DNA of 64,000 bases from Bacteroidales bacterium (GCA_024636955.1 JAGXGB010000029.1:1-64000), one strand, 5' to 3'. Shown: positions 35,406 through 44,720, numbered from the stretch's first letter. Translations and numbers: made by a program. Notes: generated by a model from the letters alone, not told the origin.

Positions 35406-36647
35406 CTACTTTTTCTTTTTGAAAGGTTTAGCCTTTTTATTTCTCTTCTCCTCTACTTTCTCAGCTTCATCAATTAAAGAACGCCAATCCTTTGGTCCTT
35501 CAATGGATAGATCAATTGTTTCAGAGTAATCATTTTTGGTGATCTTCAGCACCTCAATTTCTTTGGTTAGATATGTTTCAATCTCATCAAGCACCGGCTT
35601 TTCCTCTTTACTGCAGAATGAAATGGCGGTTCCTCTTTTTGTCCCACGTCCTGTTCGTCCAACACGATGAACATAATTTTCAGCCTTCTCAGGTAGATCA
35701 TAGTTGATGACATAATCCACGTCAGGTATATCAATTCCACGGGCAGTAACATCAGTAGCTATAAGTATGCTGACATCACCTTTACGGAATGACAATAGGG
35801 CTTTTTCTCTTTCTTTCTGATCCTTATCACCATGCATGGTAACACTGGGTATCTCAACGCGCTGAAGTGCAGCCTGAACTCGCTCTGCACGCACACGGGT
35901 TCTTACAAATACCAGTATTTTACTTCCAGGATGTTCGTTGATCATTCGTTCAAGGAAGAACCGTTTGTCATCCATTTCAATAAAGGTGACGAAATGGTCA
36001 ATGTTCTTGGAAACAGGATCTTTTGGTGATATTTGTATGCGAATAGCCTCTTTTACGAGGGAGTAAGCTAACTTTTTTATCTCATGGTTAATTGTTGCTG
36101 AGAAGAAAAGTGTTTGCCTGTGCTTTGGTAATTTGGTAACCAGGTGCCTAATGTCATGAACAAAGCCTAAGTCAAGCATATGATCAGCTTCATCAAGAAT
36201 TAGAATTTTGACTTTATCGGTAGTAATATATCCTTGACTGGTAAGGTCGAACATACGGCCCGGTGTAGCAACAAGAATATCAATCCCCATAGCAAGGCTC
36301 TTTATTTGAGGATCTTGCTCAACACCGCCATATACACATAATGTTTTGATACCACTTCCCTTGCTGATGGTTTCAAATACTTCAGTGATCTGTATGGCAA
36401 GTTCTCTTGTAGGAACCATTACCATACATCGGATGCCTCCTTCATTTTTATCCTTCAAAAGCAAATTCACCACAGGAATAACGAATGCGGCAGTTTTACC
36501 TGTACCAGTTTGCGCTATAGCAAGCACATCCTCACCTTTCAATATTGGGGGGATAGCCTTAAACTGAATATCAGTAGGCCTGCGAAAACCTATCTCTTCA
36601 AGGTTCTTCTTAATTACTGGAGCAAAATTCGAATCTTCAAAACGCAT
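35406..36647 (-). CDS. DEAD-box RNA helicase, RhlE-like
   Basis: The 413-residue protein has the full helicase core: Q motif with FRRPTDIQ, motif I AQTGTGKT, motif II DEAD, motif III SAT, and motif VI HRVGRTGR. It ends in a short lysine-rich tail (KAKPFKKKK), typical of RhlE-type helicases of Bacteroidetes that help ribosome assembly or RNA turnover at low temperature. It is the third gene of a minus-strand run, 11 bases after the omega-amidase gene. Confidence 0.92.
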   Translation of the reverse strand: MRFEDSNFAPVIKKNLEEIGFRRPTDIQFKAIPPILKGEDVLAIAQTGTGKTAAFVIPVVNLLLKDKNEGGIRCMVMVPTRELAIQITEVFETISKGSGIKTLCVYGGVEQDPQIKSLAMGIDILVATPGRMFDLTSQGYITTDKVKILILDEADHMLDLGFVHDIRHLVTKLPKHRQTLFFSATINHEIKKLAYSLVKEAIRIQISPKDPVSKNIDHFVTFIEMDDKRFFLERMINEHPGSKILVFVRTRVRAERVQAALQRVEIPSVTMHGDKDQKEREKALLSFRKGDVSILIATDVTARGIDIPDVDYVINYDLPEKAENYVHRVGRTGRGTKRGTAISFCSKEEKPVLDEIETYLTKEIEVLKITKNDYSETIDLSIEGPKDWRSLIDEAEKVEEKRNKKAKPFKKKK

Positions 36648-36658
36648 AAGGTACCCGG

Positions 36659-37465
36659 TTAATCAATGTTCATAATTGTAAATTCATCCCAATCAAGTGC
36701 AACTTTGAATTGCTCTCTGTAGTGGTTCAAAGGATTGTAGTCAAACATATGTGTAACGGTCTCAGGTTCATTATCACTACAGCCATTTATAACCTTTCCT
36801 TTATAATCAATTATCACTGAACCTCCCAGATGTGGGATACCTTTACCGTCGTCCCCAATCCTATTAACTCCTATACAAAATGCCTGGTTTTCTATTGCCC
36901 GTGCCTGCAAAAGAGACTGCCATACATATGCACGGCTAGCCGGCCAATTGGCTACATAGATAAGCATGTCATACTCATACATGTCGTTCTTTAAACGATT
37001 TTTGCTCCATACGGGGAACCTCAGGTCGTAACACACCATTGGTCTAATTTTCCATCCTTTTAATTCAACAATGAGCTGTTTTTTACCTTGTGCAAACTTA
37101 TGATGTTCATTACCCATGCGGAATAGATGGCGCTTATCATATTGCTCGTATGTTCCATCAGGGCGCATCCATATAAGCCTGTTAAAGAATTCCTCATTTT
37201 CTGACACAGCAATACTTCCAGTGATAACACAATTCAGTAGTTTGGCAGTTTTTGACATCCATTGCATCACAACTCCATCCATAGTTTCACTTATATTATC
37301 AGGGTCAGTTACAAAACCTGTGGCAAACATCTCGGGAAGAACTACTAAGTCAGTAGGTTGTTCTAACCCGGTAAGTTGATCAGTGAAATACTTAAGGTTA
37401 ACTTCCTTTTCAGCCCATGCGAGTGGGGCTTGTACTATAGTAACACTAATAGGTTGAGGGTTCAT
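36659..37465 (-). CDS. Omega-amidase, nitrilase superfamily (YafV-like)
   Basis: The 268-residue enzyme has the nitrilase catalytic triad Glu45 (VLPEMF), Lys111 (YDKRHLF) and Cys145 (MVCYDLRFP). The RHLFRMGNEH segment and length match YafV/Nit2 omega-amidases, which hydrolyse alpha-ketoglutaramate and alpha-ketosuccinamate. Its upstream neighbour is a transaminase of the kind that makes those keto-amides from glutamine, so the two probably form a glutamine transaminase/omega-amidase pathway that drives methionine salvage transamination. Confidence 0.88.
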   Translation of the reverse strand: MNPQPISVTIVQAPLAWAEKEVNLKYFTDQLTGLEQPTDLVVLPEMFATGFVTDPDNISETMDGVVMQWMSKTAKLLNCVITGSIAVSENEEFFNRLIWMRPDGTYEQYDKRHLFRMGNEHHKFAQGKKQLIVELKGWKIRPMVCYDLRFPVWSKNRLKNDMYEYDMLIYVANWPASRAYVWQSLLQARAIENQAFCIGVNRIGDDGKGIPHLGGSVIIDYKGKVINGCSDNEPETVTHMFDYNPLNHYREQFKVALDWDEFTIMNID

Positions 37466-37577
37466 ACGGCTTGGTTTAACTTACGTGTATTCAATAGTTG
37501 TTTGACACGTGTTTCAAATAATGTTTGAAGGTGTGCTTGTGAAGGTTAATTGGTATTCTCTTGGTTTTATAAACAAT

Positions 37578-38735
37578 TTAAATCTTACAAATGATTTCAG
37601 CTGCTTTTTCCAATGTTTCATTGGTTTTGGCAAAACAGAAGCGAAGCATTTTATTATCAGTTTGATTATGGTAAAATGAAGAAACAGGTACAGATGCAAT
37701 CCCGTGTTCCTTTGTAAGCCTGATTGCAAAATCTAATTCCTTCTCTTCACTAATGCTTGAATAGTTCAGCAATTGGAAATAGGTTCCTTTTGCAGGGACT
37801 GCTTTAAACCTTGAAGTTTTAATCAGCTCAAGAAATCTGTCTCGCTTCTCCTGATAAAACTGCCCAAGATGAACATAGTTTTCTTTATTTTTCAGGAATT
37901 CAGCTACAGCATATTGCACCGGAGTATTCACGGCAAACACTACAAATTGGTGTACCTTGCGAAATTCAGCAGTTAGGTTTGGGGGTGCAAGAACAAAACC
38001 ACATTTCCATCCGGTAGCATGAAAGGTCTTGCCGAACGATCCAACCACAATTGAATGAGTTGCCAGTGAAGGGTATTTGCACACACTCTCATGTTTCAGA
38101 TTGTCAAAAATCAGATGCTCATAAACCTCATCACTCATTAAAATAATATCACGATTCTTAATAAGTGTTTCAAGCTTTTTCAGATCAGATGATTTTATTA
38201 TGCTACCTGTAGGATTGTGAGGCGAATTAATAATAATCATCCGTGTATTGCCCGAAATAAGGGATGGCAGAGTTTCCCAGTCGATTGTATATTCGGGTTG
38301 ACGTAATTGCGCATATTTAACCATACCACCCTGCAATCGAACAGCTGGACCATAACTATCATAAGCCGGTTCAAATATAATTACCTCATCACCCGGGCGG
38401 ATAAAAGCTTCAATTGCAGTAAATAGTGCCTGCGTTGCACCTGCAGTAATTGTGATTTCTGTTTCAGGATGATAGGTAACCTTATAGCGGTCAGAGAACA
38501 TCTCTGAAATTCGCTCCCTGAGTATCTGAATTCCGGGCATTGGTGCATATTGATTATTGCCTTTGAGCATATTATCATTCACCAGTTTGATCAACTCTTC
38601 ACTAATGGTGAAATCTGGAAAGCCTTGCGATAGATTAAGGGCATTGTGTTCACGTGCCAATCCGCTCATTATGGCAAAAATACTGGTGCCAGTTGCCGGC
38701 AGCTTGGAAATTATGTTGCCGTTGAAATTATCCAT
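37578..38735 (-). CDS. Methionine/glutamine aminotransferase (YbdL-like)
   Basis: The 385-residue fold-I PLP aminotransferase has NSPHNPTGSI, DEVYEHLIF and the PLP-lysine segment SFGKTFHATGWK. N-terminal LNLSQGFPDF is typical of kynurenine/glutamine transaminase K and E. coli YbdL, which prefer methionine and aromatic amino acids. It is followed by the omega-amidase and helicase genes. A TAnnTTTG box lies 22-29 bases upstream, next to a 22-bp repeat array shared with the divergent pgk gene. Confidence 0.88.
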   Translation of the reverse strand: MDNFNGNIISKLPATGTSIFAIMSGLAREHNALNLSQGFPDFTISEELIKLVNDNMLKGNNQYAPMPGIQILRERISEMFSDRYKVTYHPETEITITAGATQALFTAIEAFIRPGDEVIIFEPAYDSYGPAVRLQGGMVKYAQLRQPEYTIDWETLPSLISGNTRMIIINSPHNPTGSIIKSSDLKKLETLIKNRDIILMSDEVYEHLIFDNLKHESVCKYPSLATHSIVVGSFGKTFHATGWKCGFVLAPPNLTAEFRKVHQFVVFAVNTPVQYAVAEFLKNKENYVHLGQFYQEKRDRFLELIKTSRFKAVPAKGTYFQLLNYSSISEEKELDFAIRLTKEHGIASVPVSSFYHNQTDNKMLRFCFAKTNETLEKAAEIICKI

Positions 38736-38756
38736 TTGGGGTTATTTGATGAAAAG

Positions 38757-38764
38757 CAAAGATA
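38757..38764 (-). promoter_or_regulatory. Bacteroidota -7 box for the aminotransferase operon
   Basis: TATCTTTG on the minus strand fits TAnnTTTG and lies 21 bases before the start codon. The repeat array at 38770 covers the place where the -33 element should be. Confidence 0.6.
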
Positions 38765-38769
38765 AACAA

Positions 38770-38835
38770 GTTTAAGTGAACTCTATATTAGGTTTAATTG
38801 AACCCTTCATCAAGTTTATTTGAACTCTCTTTTAG
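38770..38835. repeat. Three 22-bp direct repeats between divergent promoters
   Basis: GTTTA starts at 38770, 38792 and 38814, exactly 22 bp apart. Units 1 and 3 agree at 18 of 22 positions (GTTTAAGTGAAC..., GTTTATTTGAAC...). Each unit contains an imperfect palindrome GTTTAAnTGAAC. The array lies between the aminotransferase and pgk promoter boxes, so protein binding here could affect both. Confidence 0.75.
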
Positions 38836-38882
38836 GTAGTCTGTTATAAAGATGCAATCACAAATATGATGTGGTTTTTTCT

Positions 38883-38890
38883 TATCTTCG
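38883..38890 (+). promoter_or_regulatory. Near-consensus -7 box for pgk
   Basis: TATCTTCG differs from TAnnTTTG at one position and lies 27 bases before the pgk start codon. Confidence 0.4.
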
Positions 38891-38917
38891 TATTCTGAAT
38901 AACTAATTACATAAATT

Positions 38918-40174
38918 ATGAAAAGCATTGATTCTTATGATTTTAGCGGAAAGCGTGCATTAGTCAGGGTTGACTTTAATGTACCATTGAATGAAGGTTT
39001 GAAGATCACCGATACTACCCGAATAGACTCTACCCTTCCAACAATACGAAAGATACTTGATGGTGGTGGATCAGTTATACTGATGTCGCACCTTGGAAGA
39101 CCAAAGAAAAACTTTGAAAACAAATTGTCTCTAAAGCATATAGTGCCCTACCTGACCCAGGTTTTAGGACAAGAAGTGAAGTTTGCAGATGATTGCATGG
39201 GTGAGTCAGCAAAGGAAATGAGTGCAAACCTCAAACCCGGTGAAGTACTTCTGCTCGAAAATCTAAGATATTACGAAGAAGAAGAAGGAAAGCCCCGGCT
39301 TGCTGATGATGTATCAGAAGAAGATAAGAAAGCAGCAAAAACTGCCGTTAAGGAAAAACAAAAGGAGTTTACCAAACAGCTTGCTTCATATGCCGACTGT
39401 TACGTGAATGATGCATTTGGCACTGCCCATAGGGCGCATGCTTCCACTGCATTGGTTGCTGCCTATTTCCCAAATGATAAGATGTTTGGGTACTTAATGA
39501 ATAGTGAAGTTGCCAGCCTCAATAAAGTATTAAAAGAAGGTAAAAAACCTTTTACAGCAGTGCTTGGGGGCGCAAAAGTATCGGGCAAGATCCAGATCAT
39601 TAACCATCTTATTGATAATGTTGATAACCTGATCATAGGAGGTGGAATGATGTTCACCTTTATTAAAGCCATGGGTGGAAAAATTGGAAATTCATTGGTT
39701 GAAGAAGACTTACTTGAGCTTGCAAAGAACACCATGGAAGGTGCCAATTTACATGGTATTAAACTTATACTTCCAGTTGATGCTATTGCAGCTGATGGCT
39801 TTTTCAATGATGCTAAGACCCAAGTAGTAAAGGCCAATGAAATCCCTGATGGATGGTTAGGCTTAGATATAGGACCTGAATCAGTTAAGCTTTTTGATAA
39901 AATCCTTATGGAATCAAAAACCATTTTGTGGAACGGTCCTATGGGAGTGTTTGAAATGCCTGCTTTTGCTGAAGGTACTATTCAGTTAGCTCAATCAATT
40001 GCCAAAGCAACGGAAAAAGGCGCTTTCTCCCTTGTTGGAGGCGGTGATTCAGTTGCTGCAGTAAACAAGTTTAATCTGGCAGATAAAATAAGCTATGTGA
40101 GTACAGGTGGTGGTGCTATGCTTGAATTTATAGAAGGAAAGATCCTTCCAGGTGTTGCAGCTATCGAAGAATAA
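38918..40174 (+). CDS. pgk: Phosphoglycerate kinase
   Basis: The 418-residue protein has the PGK N-terminal signature [16 protein letters not shown], substrate residues in MSHLGRPK, nucleotide-site sequence [16 protein letters not shown] and the C-terminal [12 protein letters not shown]. It catalyses ATP formation from 1,3-bisphosphoglycerate. An insertion rich in charged residues around 120-150 ([19 protein letters not shown]) is typical of Bacteroidota PGK. A terminator hairpin follows, present in two copies. Confidence 0.97.
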   Translation: MKSIDSYDFSGKRALVRVDFNVPLNEGLKITDTTRIDSTLPTIRKILDGGGSVILMSHLGRPKKNFENKLSLKHIVPYLTQVLGQEVKFADDCMGESAKEMSANLKPGEVLLLENLRYYEEEEGKPRLADDVSEEDKKAAKTAVKEKQKEFTKQLASYADCYVNDAFGTAHRAHASTALVAAYFPNDKMFGYLMNSEVASLNKVLKEGKKPFTAVLGGAKVSGKIQIINHLIDNVDNLIIGGGMMFTFIKAMGGKIGNSLVEEDLLELAKNTMEGANLHGIKLILPVDAIAADGFFNDAKTQVVKANEIPDGWLGLDIGPESVKLFDKILMESKTILWNGPMGVFEMPAFAEGTIQLAQSIAKATEKGAFSLVGGGDSVAAVNKFNLADKISYVSTGGGAMLEFIEGKILPGVAAIEE

Positions 40175-40194
40175 AATCTTAACATTCTTTGCAA

Positions 40195-40240
40195 AAGCTG
40201 ATGTAAATAGTGAAAGCTATAAGCATCAGCTTATTTTTAT
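40195..40240 (+). terminator. pgk terminator, copy 1
   Basis: AAGCTGATG pairs perfectly with CATCAGCTT, 20 bases apart, and runs into ATTTTTAT. Confidence 0.75.
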
Positions 40241-40261
40241 TCTAATGCATTGGTACGACAA

Positions 40262-40307
40262 AAGTATATGTAAATAGTGAAAGCTTCGTTCATCAGCTTA
40301 TTTTTAA
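40262..40307 (+). repeat. pgk terminator, degenerate copy 2
   Basis: This segment repeats the first terminator 67 bp downstream, sharing ATGTAAATAGTGAAAGCT and CATCAGCTTATTTTTA. Its left arm reads AAGTATATG and no longer pairs with the right arm; only a short AAGCT/AGCTT stem remains. Confidence 0.7.
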
Positions 40308-40436
40308 CTTATGCAAAATGATGCGTTGGCATTTAATAACAAGTGTAATGATAAGACAAAACTACTTTAATAGACTATATATAAATAAAGCGAGAGCTCA
40401 TAAATTAAAGTACTTCCGATTGTTATCAGTATGCCC

Positions 40437-42155
40437 TTACTTTTTAATTTCATTATGACCTTCAAAGCTGTTAATTATCTTTAGAAGTTCATTAACAGCA
40501 TCCTCTTCAGGCACTGATTGTTTCATCACTTGCTTTCCTTTATAAAGGGTGACTTTACCACTACCTGCACCAACATACCCATAATCAGCATCAGCCATTT
40601 CACCGGGACCATTCACTATACAGCCCATAACTGCAATTTTTAATCCTGTTAAGTGTGCAGTAGCAGCTTTAACTTCATGTAAACGTTGTTGTATGTTGAA
40701 GCTTGTTCTTCCGCACGACGGACACGCGATATAGTCGGTACGTGTAATTCTTGCACGTGTTGCCTGCAGGATGCCAAATCCTGTATCTATCAATTCCTGA
40801 GTGTTATGACCATCTGCATCCAAACAAAGTCCCTGTCCTATTCCATCTAAAAGGAGAGCACCGGGGTGAATACAGTTTTCGATCATCACATCAGCTGTAT
40901 TTGTGTTATTAATACAGCTCATAAGCAGGATGGGGTTTATGCAACCACTTTCTCTTAAGTATTGTCCAAGTTCCCTTGTTTCACTTGCTGGCAATTGAAT
41001 GATCAGTGACTTCAACGGATCTGTCTTTAAGAGTTGAGCAATTTCAAGGCGGCCATTTGAATCAGGCAGTATGTTTGTATGGATTATTTGATGTGAAGGC
41101 AACCTCTGCAACTGTTCAGTAACATTGGCAATATAATAATCAGCATCCATTTTAATAACAAGACCAACCGGATCATTAGCATCTGGAAAACCACCAAAGG
41201 TTTCACGGTCATTTAAAAAGACAGGATTCAGTTCCTTAATCAATAAGTCATTTCTTACTTTTCTCTCGGTTGTACCATCAGCTGATATAGCAGTGAATCT
41301 TTCTTTAATAGCGATTGCAACCGGAAGCTCCTTTTCAGGATCCTCAGTGAGTGATACTCTTATAGTATCCCCAATGCCATGTGATAAAACAGCCCCTATT
41401 CCAGCAATTGATTTCATACGACCATCATCACCATCACCAGCTTCAGTAACGCCAATGTGTAAAGGGTAATTAAAGTTCTCTTTCAGAAGTCTTAGTGCCA
41501 GATCACGGTATGCTTGTAACATAGTTATGGTATTGCTTGATTTTACAGAGAGTACCAGTTCATTAAAATCTAACTCTTTGCATATTCTTGCATACTCAAG
41601 TGCTGACACTACCATTCCTTCAACTGTATCACCGTATTTTCCAACGATCCTGCTACCAAGCGACCCATGGTTTACACCTATTCTTATGGCCGTGCCATAT
41701 TGTTTACAGATGCTGAGTAAAGGCCTTAAATTTGAAGCTATCAATTCCAGCTCTTGTTGGTATTGTGATTCTGTATATTGACCGATGTCACCATTACCTG
41801 ATTCTCTTTTCCCTGACTTTCCAACATAATTGCCCGGATTGATCCTTATCTTTTCAACAATAGAAGCAGCAACTTCAGCAGCCTTTGGATTGAAGTGTAT
41901 GTCAGCTATTAATGGAACACGTATACCCTCTGACCGGAGTCGCTTTTTAATTTCATCAAGATTCTCAGCATCTTTAATACCAGGTGCAGCAATGCGCACA
42001 AGATCGCAACCTGCATCAACCATCCTAATCACCTGATTGACTGTAGCCACTGTATCAAGTGTATTGGTATTGGTCATTGATTGCAGCCTGATAGGATTTT
42101 TACCTCCCACCAATAACTCACCAATCCTTATCTCTCTTGAAATATACTGTTTCAT
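40437..42155 (-). CDS. ispG: 4-hydroxy-3-methylbut-2-enyl-diphosphate synthase, large type
   Basis: The 572-residue protein converts methylerythritol cyclodiphosphate to HMBPP in the MEP isoprenoid pathway. The N-terminal TIM barrel starts with REIRIGELLVGG and QSMTNTNT. The C-terminal [4Fe-4S] site is ACPSCGRTSF plus GCIVNGPGE. Between them lies a domain of about 180-200 residues that is absent from E. coli-type IspG but usual in plants, Chlorobi and Bacteroidota. A TAnnTTTG box ends almost at the start codon. Confidence 0.95.
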   Translation of the reverse strand: MKQYISREIRIGELLVGGKNPIRLQSMTNTNTLDTVATVNQVIRMVDAGCDLVRIAAPGIKDAENLDEIKKRLRSEGIRVPLIADIHFNPKAAEVAASIVEKIRINPGNYVGKSGKRESGNGDIGQYTESQYQQELELIASNLRPLLSICKQYGTAIRIGVNHGSLGSRIVGKYGDTVEGMVVSALEYARICKELDFNELVLSVKSSNTITMLQAYRDLALRLLKENFNYPLHIGVTEAGDGDDGRMKSIAGIGAVLSHGIGDTIRVSLTEDPEKELPVAIAIKERFTAISADGTTERKVRNDLLIKELNPVFLNDRETFGGFPDANDPVGLVIKMDADYYIANVTEQLQRLPSHQIIHTNILPDSNGRLEIAQLLKTDPLKSLIIQLPASETRELGQYLRESGCINPILLMSCINNTNTADVMIENCIHPGALLLDGIGQGLCLDADGHNTQELIDTGFGILQATRARITRTDYIACPSCGRTSFNIQQRLHEVKAATAHLTGLKIAVMGCIVNGPGEMADADYGYVGAGSGKVTLYKGKQVMKQSVPEEDAVNELLKIINSFEGHNEIKK

Positions 42156-42159
42156 ATCC

Positions 42160-42167
42160 CAAAATTA
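42160..42167 (-). promoter_or_regulatory. Bacteroidota -7 box abutting ispG
   Basis: TAATTTTG on the minus strand fits TAnnTTTG and lies only four bases upstream of ATG 42155, so the message would be leaderless. Confidence 0.5.
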
Positions 42168-42361
42168 ATAAAGTATAAGCCCTTGCGGGGTAATGGAGAA
42201 AATAAAATTTCTCTGTTCAAAACCTTTTTAACAAATCTATGTTAATGCCCTATACTGCATAACTATATGTTTTAACCAACATCAAACCAATTCAATTAAA
42301 TAGCAGGCATAAGAACTCAATCGACCAAAATATAAGATTTAATAACCTAAATTAAATCAGT

Positions 42362-42769
42362 ATGGATTTCTCTACTTCATTGCAAAACCTCAATTGGTTG
42401 GCTGTATTGTTAGCAGCATTATCAACTTTCATGATAGGTGGTATTTGGTATAAAGTATTTCAAAAAGGGTGGCTTTCAGCAAACAAGATTACCATTGATG
42501 ATCTTAAAGATGCTAATTCAGTAAAGATCTTTAGCCTGGCATTTGTATTTGCATTTATTATGGCTTTGAATCTTGCTCTCTTCATAGGTACGGAAGGTCT
42601 TGAATTTGGCGCAATAGCAGGTTTCATGACTGGTTTTGGCTGGGTATTTTTTGCTATTGGTATTATATCATTATTTGAAAACCGGCCGTTCAGTTATGTC
42701 CTTATCAATGGAGGTTATATGATTGTTGCTTTTACAATAATGGGTGCAATTATTGGTACCATGCAATAG
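42362..42769 (+). CDS. DUF1761 family membrane protein
   Basis: The 135-residue protein has four hydrophobic segments and the DUF1761 N-terminal pattern of a helix followed by GGIWYKVFQKGWLSANKI. The function of the family is unknown. It stands alone between the divergent ispG gene and a cytochrome c gene, with a weak terminator hairpin about 75 bases after the stop. Confidence 0.8.
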   Translation: MDFSTSLQNLNWLAVLLAALSTFMIGGIWYKVFQKGWLSANKITIDDLKDANSVKIFSLAFVFAFIMALNLALFIGTEGLEFGAIAGFMTGFGWVFFAIGIISLFENRPFSYVLINGGYMIVAFTIMGAIIGTMQ

Positions 42770-42843
42770 AAAGCGAGTGCAATACTGGAGTCATGCAATA
42801 GAAAGTTAGATGAATAGTTTTGAAAGTGATAAAATAATTAAAA

Positions 42844-42886
42844 AAAAACACAACCTCTTTGAACATTAATCTTGTGTTGTGGTTTT
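42844..42886 (+). terminator. Weak terminator after the DUF1761 gene
   Basis: CACAAC at 42849 pairs with GTTGTG at 42876, and the flanking A-run and T-run can extend the stem around one bulged G. Confidence 0.4.
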
Positions 42887-42981
42887 GTACACATCTTTAA
42901 CCTACTTGTTCCTCTATCCGGTTATTAAGAATTCTGACTCATTTGCAGCAATTGATTGATCATCATTTAAATCATCGCTAT

Positions 42982-43569
42982 ATGAAATCAATTCTTACAA
43001 TGTTGGTTATTTTAACTGGTCTGTTTTTACTAAGCTATTGCACAAGTAAAGACCAGAACACAGAAACAACGGAGCAAACAGCCCAAATGTCAGAACAGGA
43101 ATTAAAAGATCATGGTGAATACCTTGTTACTATAGGTGGGTGCCATGATTGTCACTCACCTAAGGCCATGGGTGAAAGAGGTCCTGAAATAATCAAGGAA
43201 ACTGCACTTTCAGGATATCCTGCCAGCCGGGAGATAATGAAGGCTGATAATGGAGCAATGAAAATAGGATGGATGCTCATGAATGCCGATGCTACTCAAT
43301 CAGCCGGTCCATGGGGAATGTCCTTTTCTGCCAATCTAACTTCGCACCAGTCAGGTATTGGAACATGGAGTGAAGAGCAATTCAAAAAGGCGCTTACAGA
43401 AGGGAAGTACAAGGGAATGGATGGTGGCCGAATGTTACTGCCCCCTATGCCATGGCAGAACTTTGCAACCATGAAGGATGAAGACATCAAAGCTATTTAT
43501 ACGTATCTGAAGAGTACGAATCCTGTAAGTAATGTGGTTCCGGCTCCAATTCCTCCTAATGAGCTTTGA
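42982..43569 (+). CDS. Monohaem cytochrome c lipoprotein
   Basis: The 195-residue protein begins with a lipoprotein signal (LLSYC, Cys20) at ATG 42982; the upstream start at 42943 would add 13 residues in front of the signal and is less likely. It has one haem-attachment site, CHDCH (Cys54, Cys57, His58). PPMPWQNFATMKDED near the C-terminus supplies the probable axial methionine in a class I fold. It resembles diheme-type c555-like periplasmic carriers or dehydrogenase subunits, but only one CxxCH is present. Partner enzymes are not nearby. Confidence 0.85.
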   Translation: MKSILTMLVILTGLFLLSYCTSKDQNTETTEQTAQMSEQELKDHGEYLVTIGGCHDCHSPKAMGERGPEIIKETALSGYPASREIMKADNGAMKIGWMLMNADATQSAGPWGMSFSANLTSHQSGIGTWSEEQFKKALTEGKYKGMDGGRMLLPPMPWQNFATMKDEDIKAIYTYLKSTNPVSNVVPAPIPPNEL

Positions 43570-43615
43570 TGCACTAATTGGGTCTTGACGGTTGGATCAA
43601 TTGACAGCAGAATAA

Positions 43616-43649
43616 GATATATCAGGTAGTTCAATCAACCTGATATATC
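43616..43649 (+). terminator. Perfect hairpin after the cytochrome c gene
   Basis: GATATATCAGGT pairs over 12 bases with ACCTGATATATC across a 10-base loop. There is no T-run, so it may instead be a transcript-stabilising stem or a protein-binding site. Confidence 0.5.
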
Positions 43650-43686
43650 GGACTTCGATTTAAGGTTTACCAGCGACTATTTTGTC

Positions 43687-43694
43687 TACTTTTG
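43687..43694 (+). promoter_or_regulatory. Bacteroidota -7 box for the MBL-fold gene
   Basis: TACTTTTG fits TAnnTTTG and lies 24 bases before ATG 43719, which rules out the upstream start at 43692. Confidence 0.6.
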
Positions 43695-43718
43695 CGTTCT
43701 ATTTATTTAACTTATAGA

Positions 43719-44540
43719 ATGCCAACTACTTTATTTCCAAATAATTTTGAATTTTGCACCCTGGCCAGTGGCAGCAGCGGTAACTGCCACTACTTTGGCT
43801 CAGAAGAAGAAGGTATACTCATTGATGCAGGAATAAGTGCACGGCGTATCAGGAAGTCTCTTGATGAAATCGGGAAGGGTATTGAACGGATCAAAGCTGT
43901 GTTTATAACCCACGATCATATTGACCATATCAGTGCACTAACGCGTTTGACTAAAAAGTTCCAGATACCGGTTTATTGTACTGAAGGTACCTGGAAAGGA
44001 ATATTACGTAACAGGTCAACATTTGATCTTGACCAGTCAATGTATCATGAAGTCAGGCCTTATAAACGATATCTGGTCGGGGGTTTTGCTGTTGAAGCAT
44101 TCCCTGTTTCACACGATGCACATGGCGCTGTTGGTTATCACATATCAAATAATATTAAAAGCGTAACTCTTGCAACTGACCTTGGATATATCTGCGACAA
44201 TGCAGCTAAATACCTGAGGCAATGCAATGCTATGATGATTGAGTCAAATTATGATGAGAACATGCTGCTCTTTGGAAGTTACCCTCAACATTTAAAACAG
44301 CGTATACACGGACCAACAGGTCACATGTGCAATAGTCATACAGCCAAATTTATTGCTGATAACTTTAACCATAACATTTCGCATATTTTGCTTGGACATC
44401 TTAGCGCTGAAAACAATACACCGGCAAAAGCAGTTGAAACATTAAATGAAGCACTTCTCAATAAAGGCATTACCACAAACGGAACAATTATAAAAGCGTT
44501 GGCGCGTGGTGAAAGGTCTGAGTTGTATGTACTTGAGTAG
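43719..44540 (+). CDS. Metallo-beta-lactamase-fold hydrolase, YycJ-like
   Basis: The 273-residue protein has the zinc motif THDHIDH (HxHxDH) and the usual downstream His/Asp ligands in VSHDAHG, ATDLGYI and LLGHLSAENN. The N-terminal LASGSSGNCHYFGS is typical of the YycJ/WalJ group of exonuclease-like MBL proteins. It probably acts on DNA or another phosphodiester in the cytoplasm. It is followed by the tRNA-Asn gene. Confidence 0.88.
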   Translation: MPTTLFPNNFEFCTLASGSSGNCHYFGSEEEGILIDAGISARRIRKSLDEIGKGIERIKAVFITHDHIDHISALTRLTKKFQIPVYCTEGTWKGILRNRSTFDLDQSMYHEVRPYKRYLVGGFAVEAFPVSHDAHGAVGYHISNNIKSVTLATDLGYICDNAAKYLRQCNAMMIESNYDENMLLFGSYPQHLKQRIHGPTGHMCNSHTAKFIADNFNHNISHILLGHLSAENNTPAKAVETLNEALLNKGITTNGTIIKALARGERSELYVLE

Positions 44541-44611
44541 GTGATTAACCCATAAAACCAAAAAAATACTAACTTTTTTCAGGCACCTCTTGTTTATTTA
44601 GAAATAACCTG

Positions 44612-44619
44612 TAATTTTG
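44612..44619 (+). promoter_or_regulatory. Bacteroidota -7 box for tRNA-Asn
   Basis: TAATTTTG fits TAnnTTTG and lies 24 bases before the mature 5' end of the tRNA. Confidence 0.6.
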
Positions 44620-44643
44620 CAGTCCCTTTCGAGGGAAGAACAT

Positions 44644-44717
44644 TCCTCCTTAGCTCAGTTGGTTAGAGCATCTGACTGTTAATCAGAGGGTCGCTGGTTC
44701 AAGTCCAGCAGGGGGAG
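44644..44717 (+). tRNA. tRNA-Asn (GTT)
   Basis: The 74-base cloverleaf has acceptor TCCTCCT/AGGGGGA (one T-G pair), D stem GCTC/GAGC, anticodon stem TCTGA/TCAGA around loop CTGTTAA (anticodon GTT) and T stem GCTGG/CCAGC with loop TTCAAGT. The discriminator is G, and CCA is not encoded. Confidence 0.97.
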
Positions 44718-44720
44718 CAA

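Noticed and set aside
37483-37530. Imperfect repeat around ACGTGT between the aminotransferase and omega-amidase genes
   Set aside because: The period is 23-24 with a shift inside, so it does not clearly belong to the 11-bp family.
38770-38835. Possible mini CRISPR array
   Set aside because: The 22-bp units are directly adjacent with no spacers, and there are no cas genes in the window.
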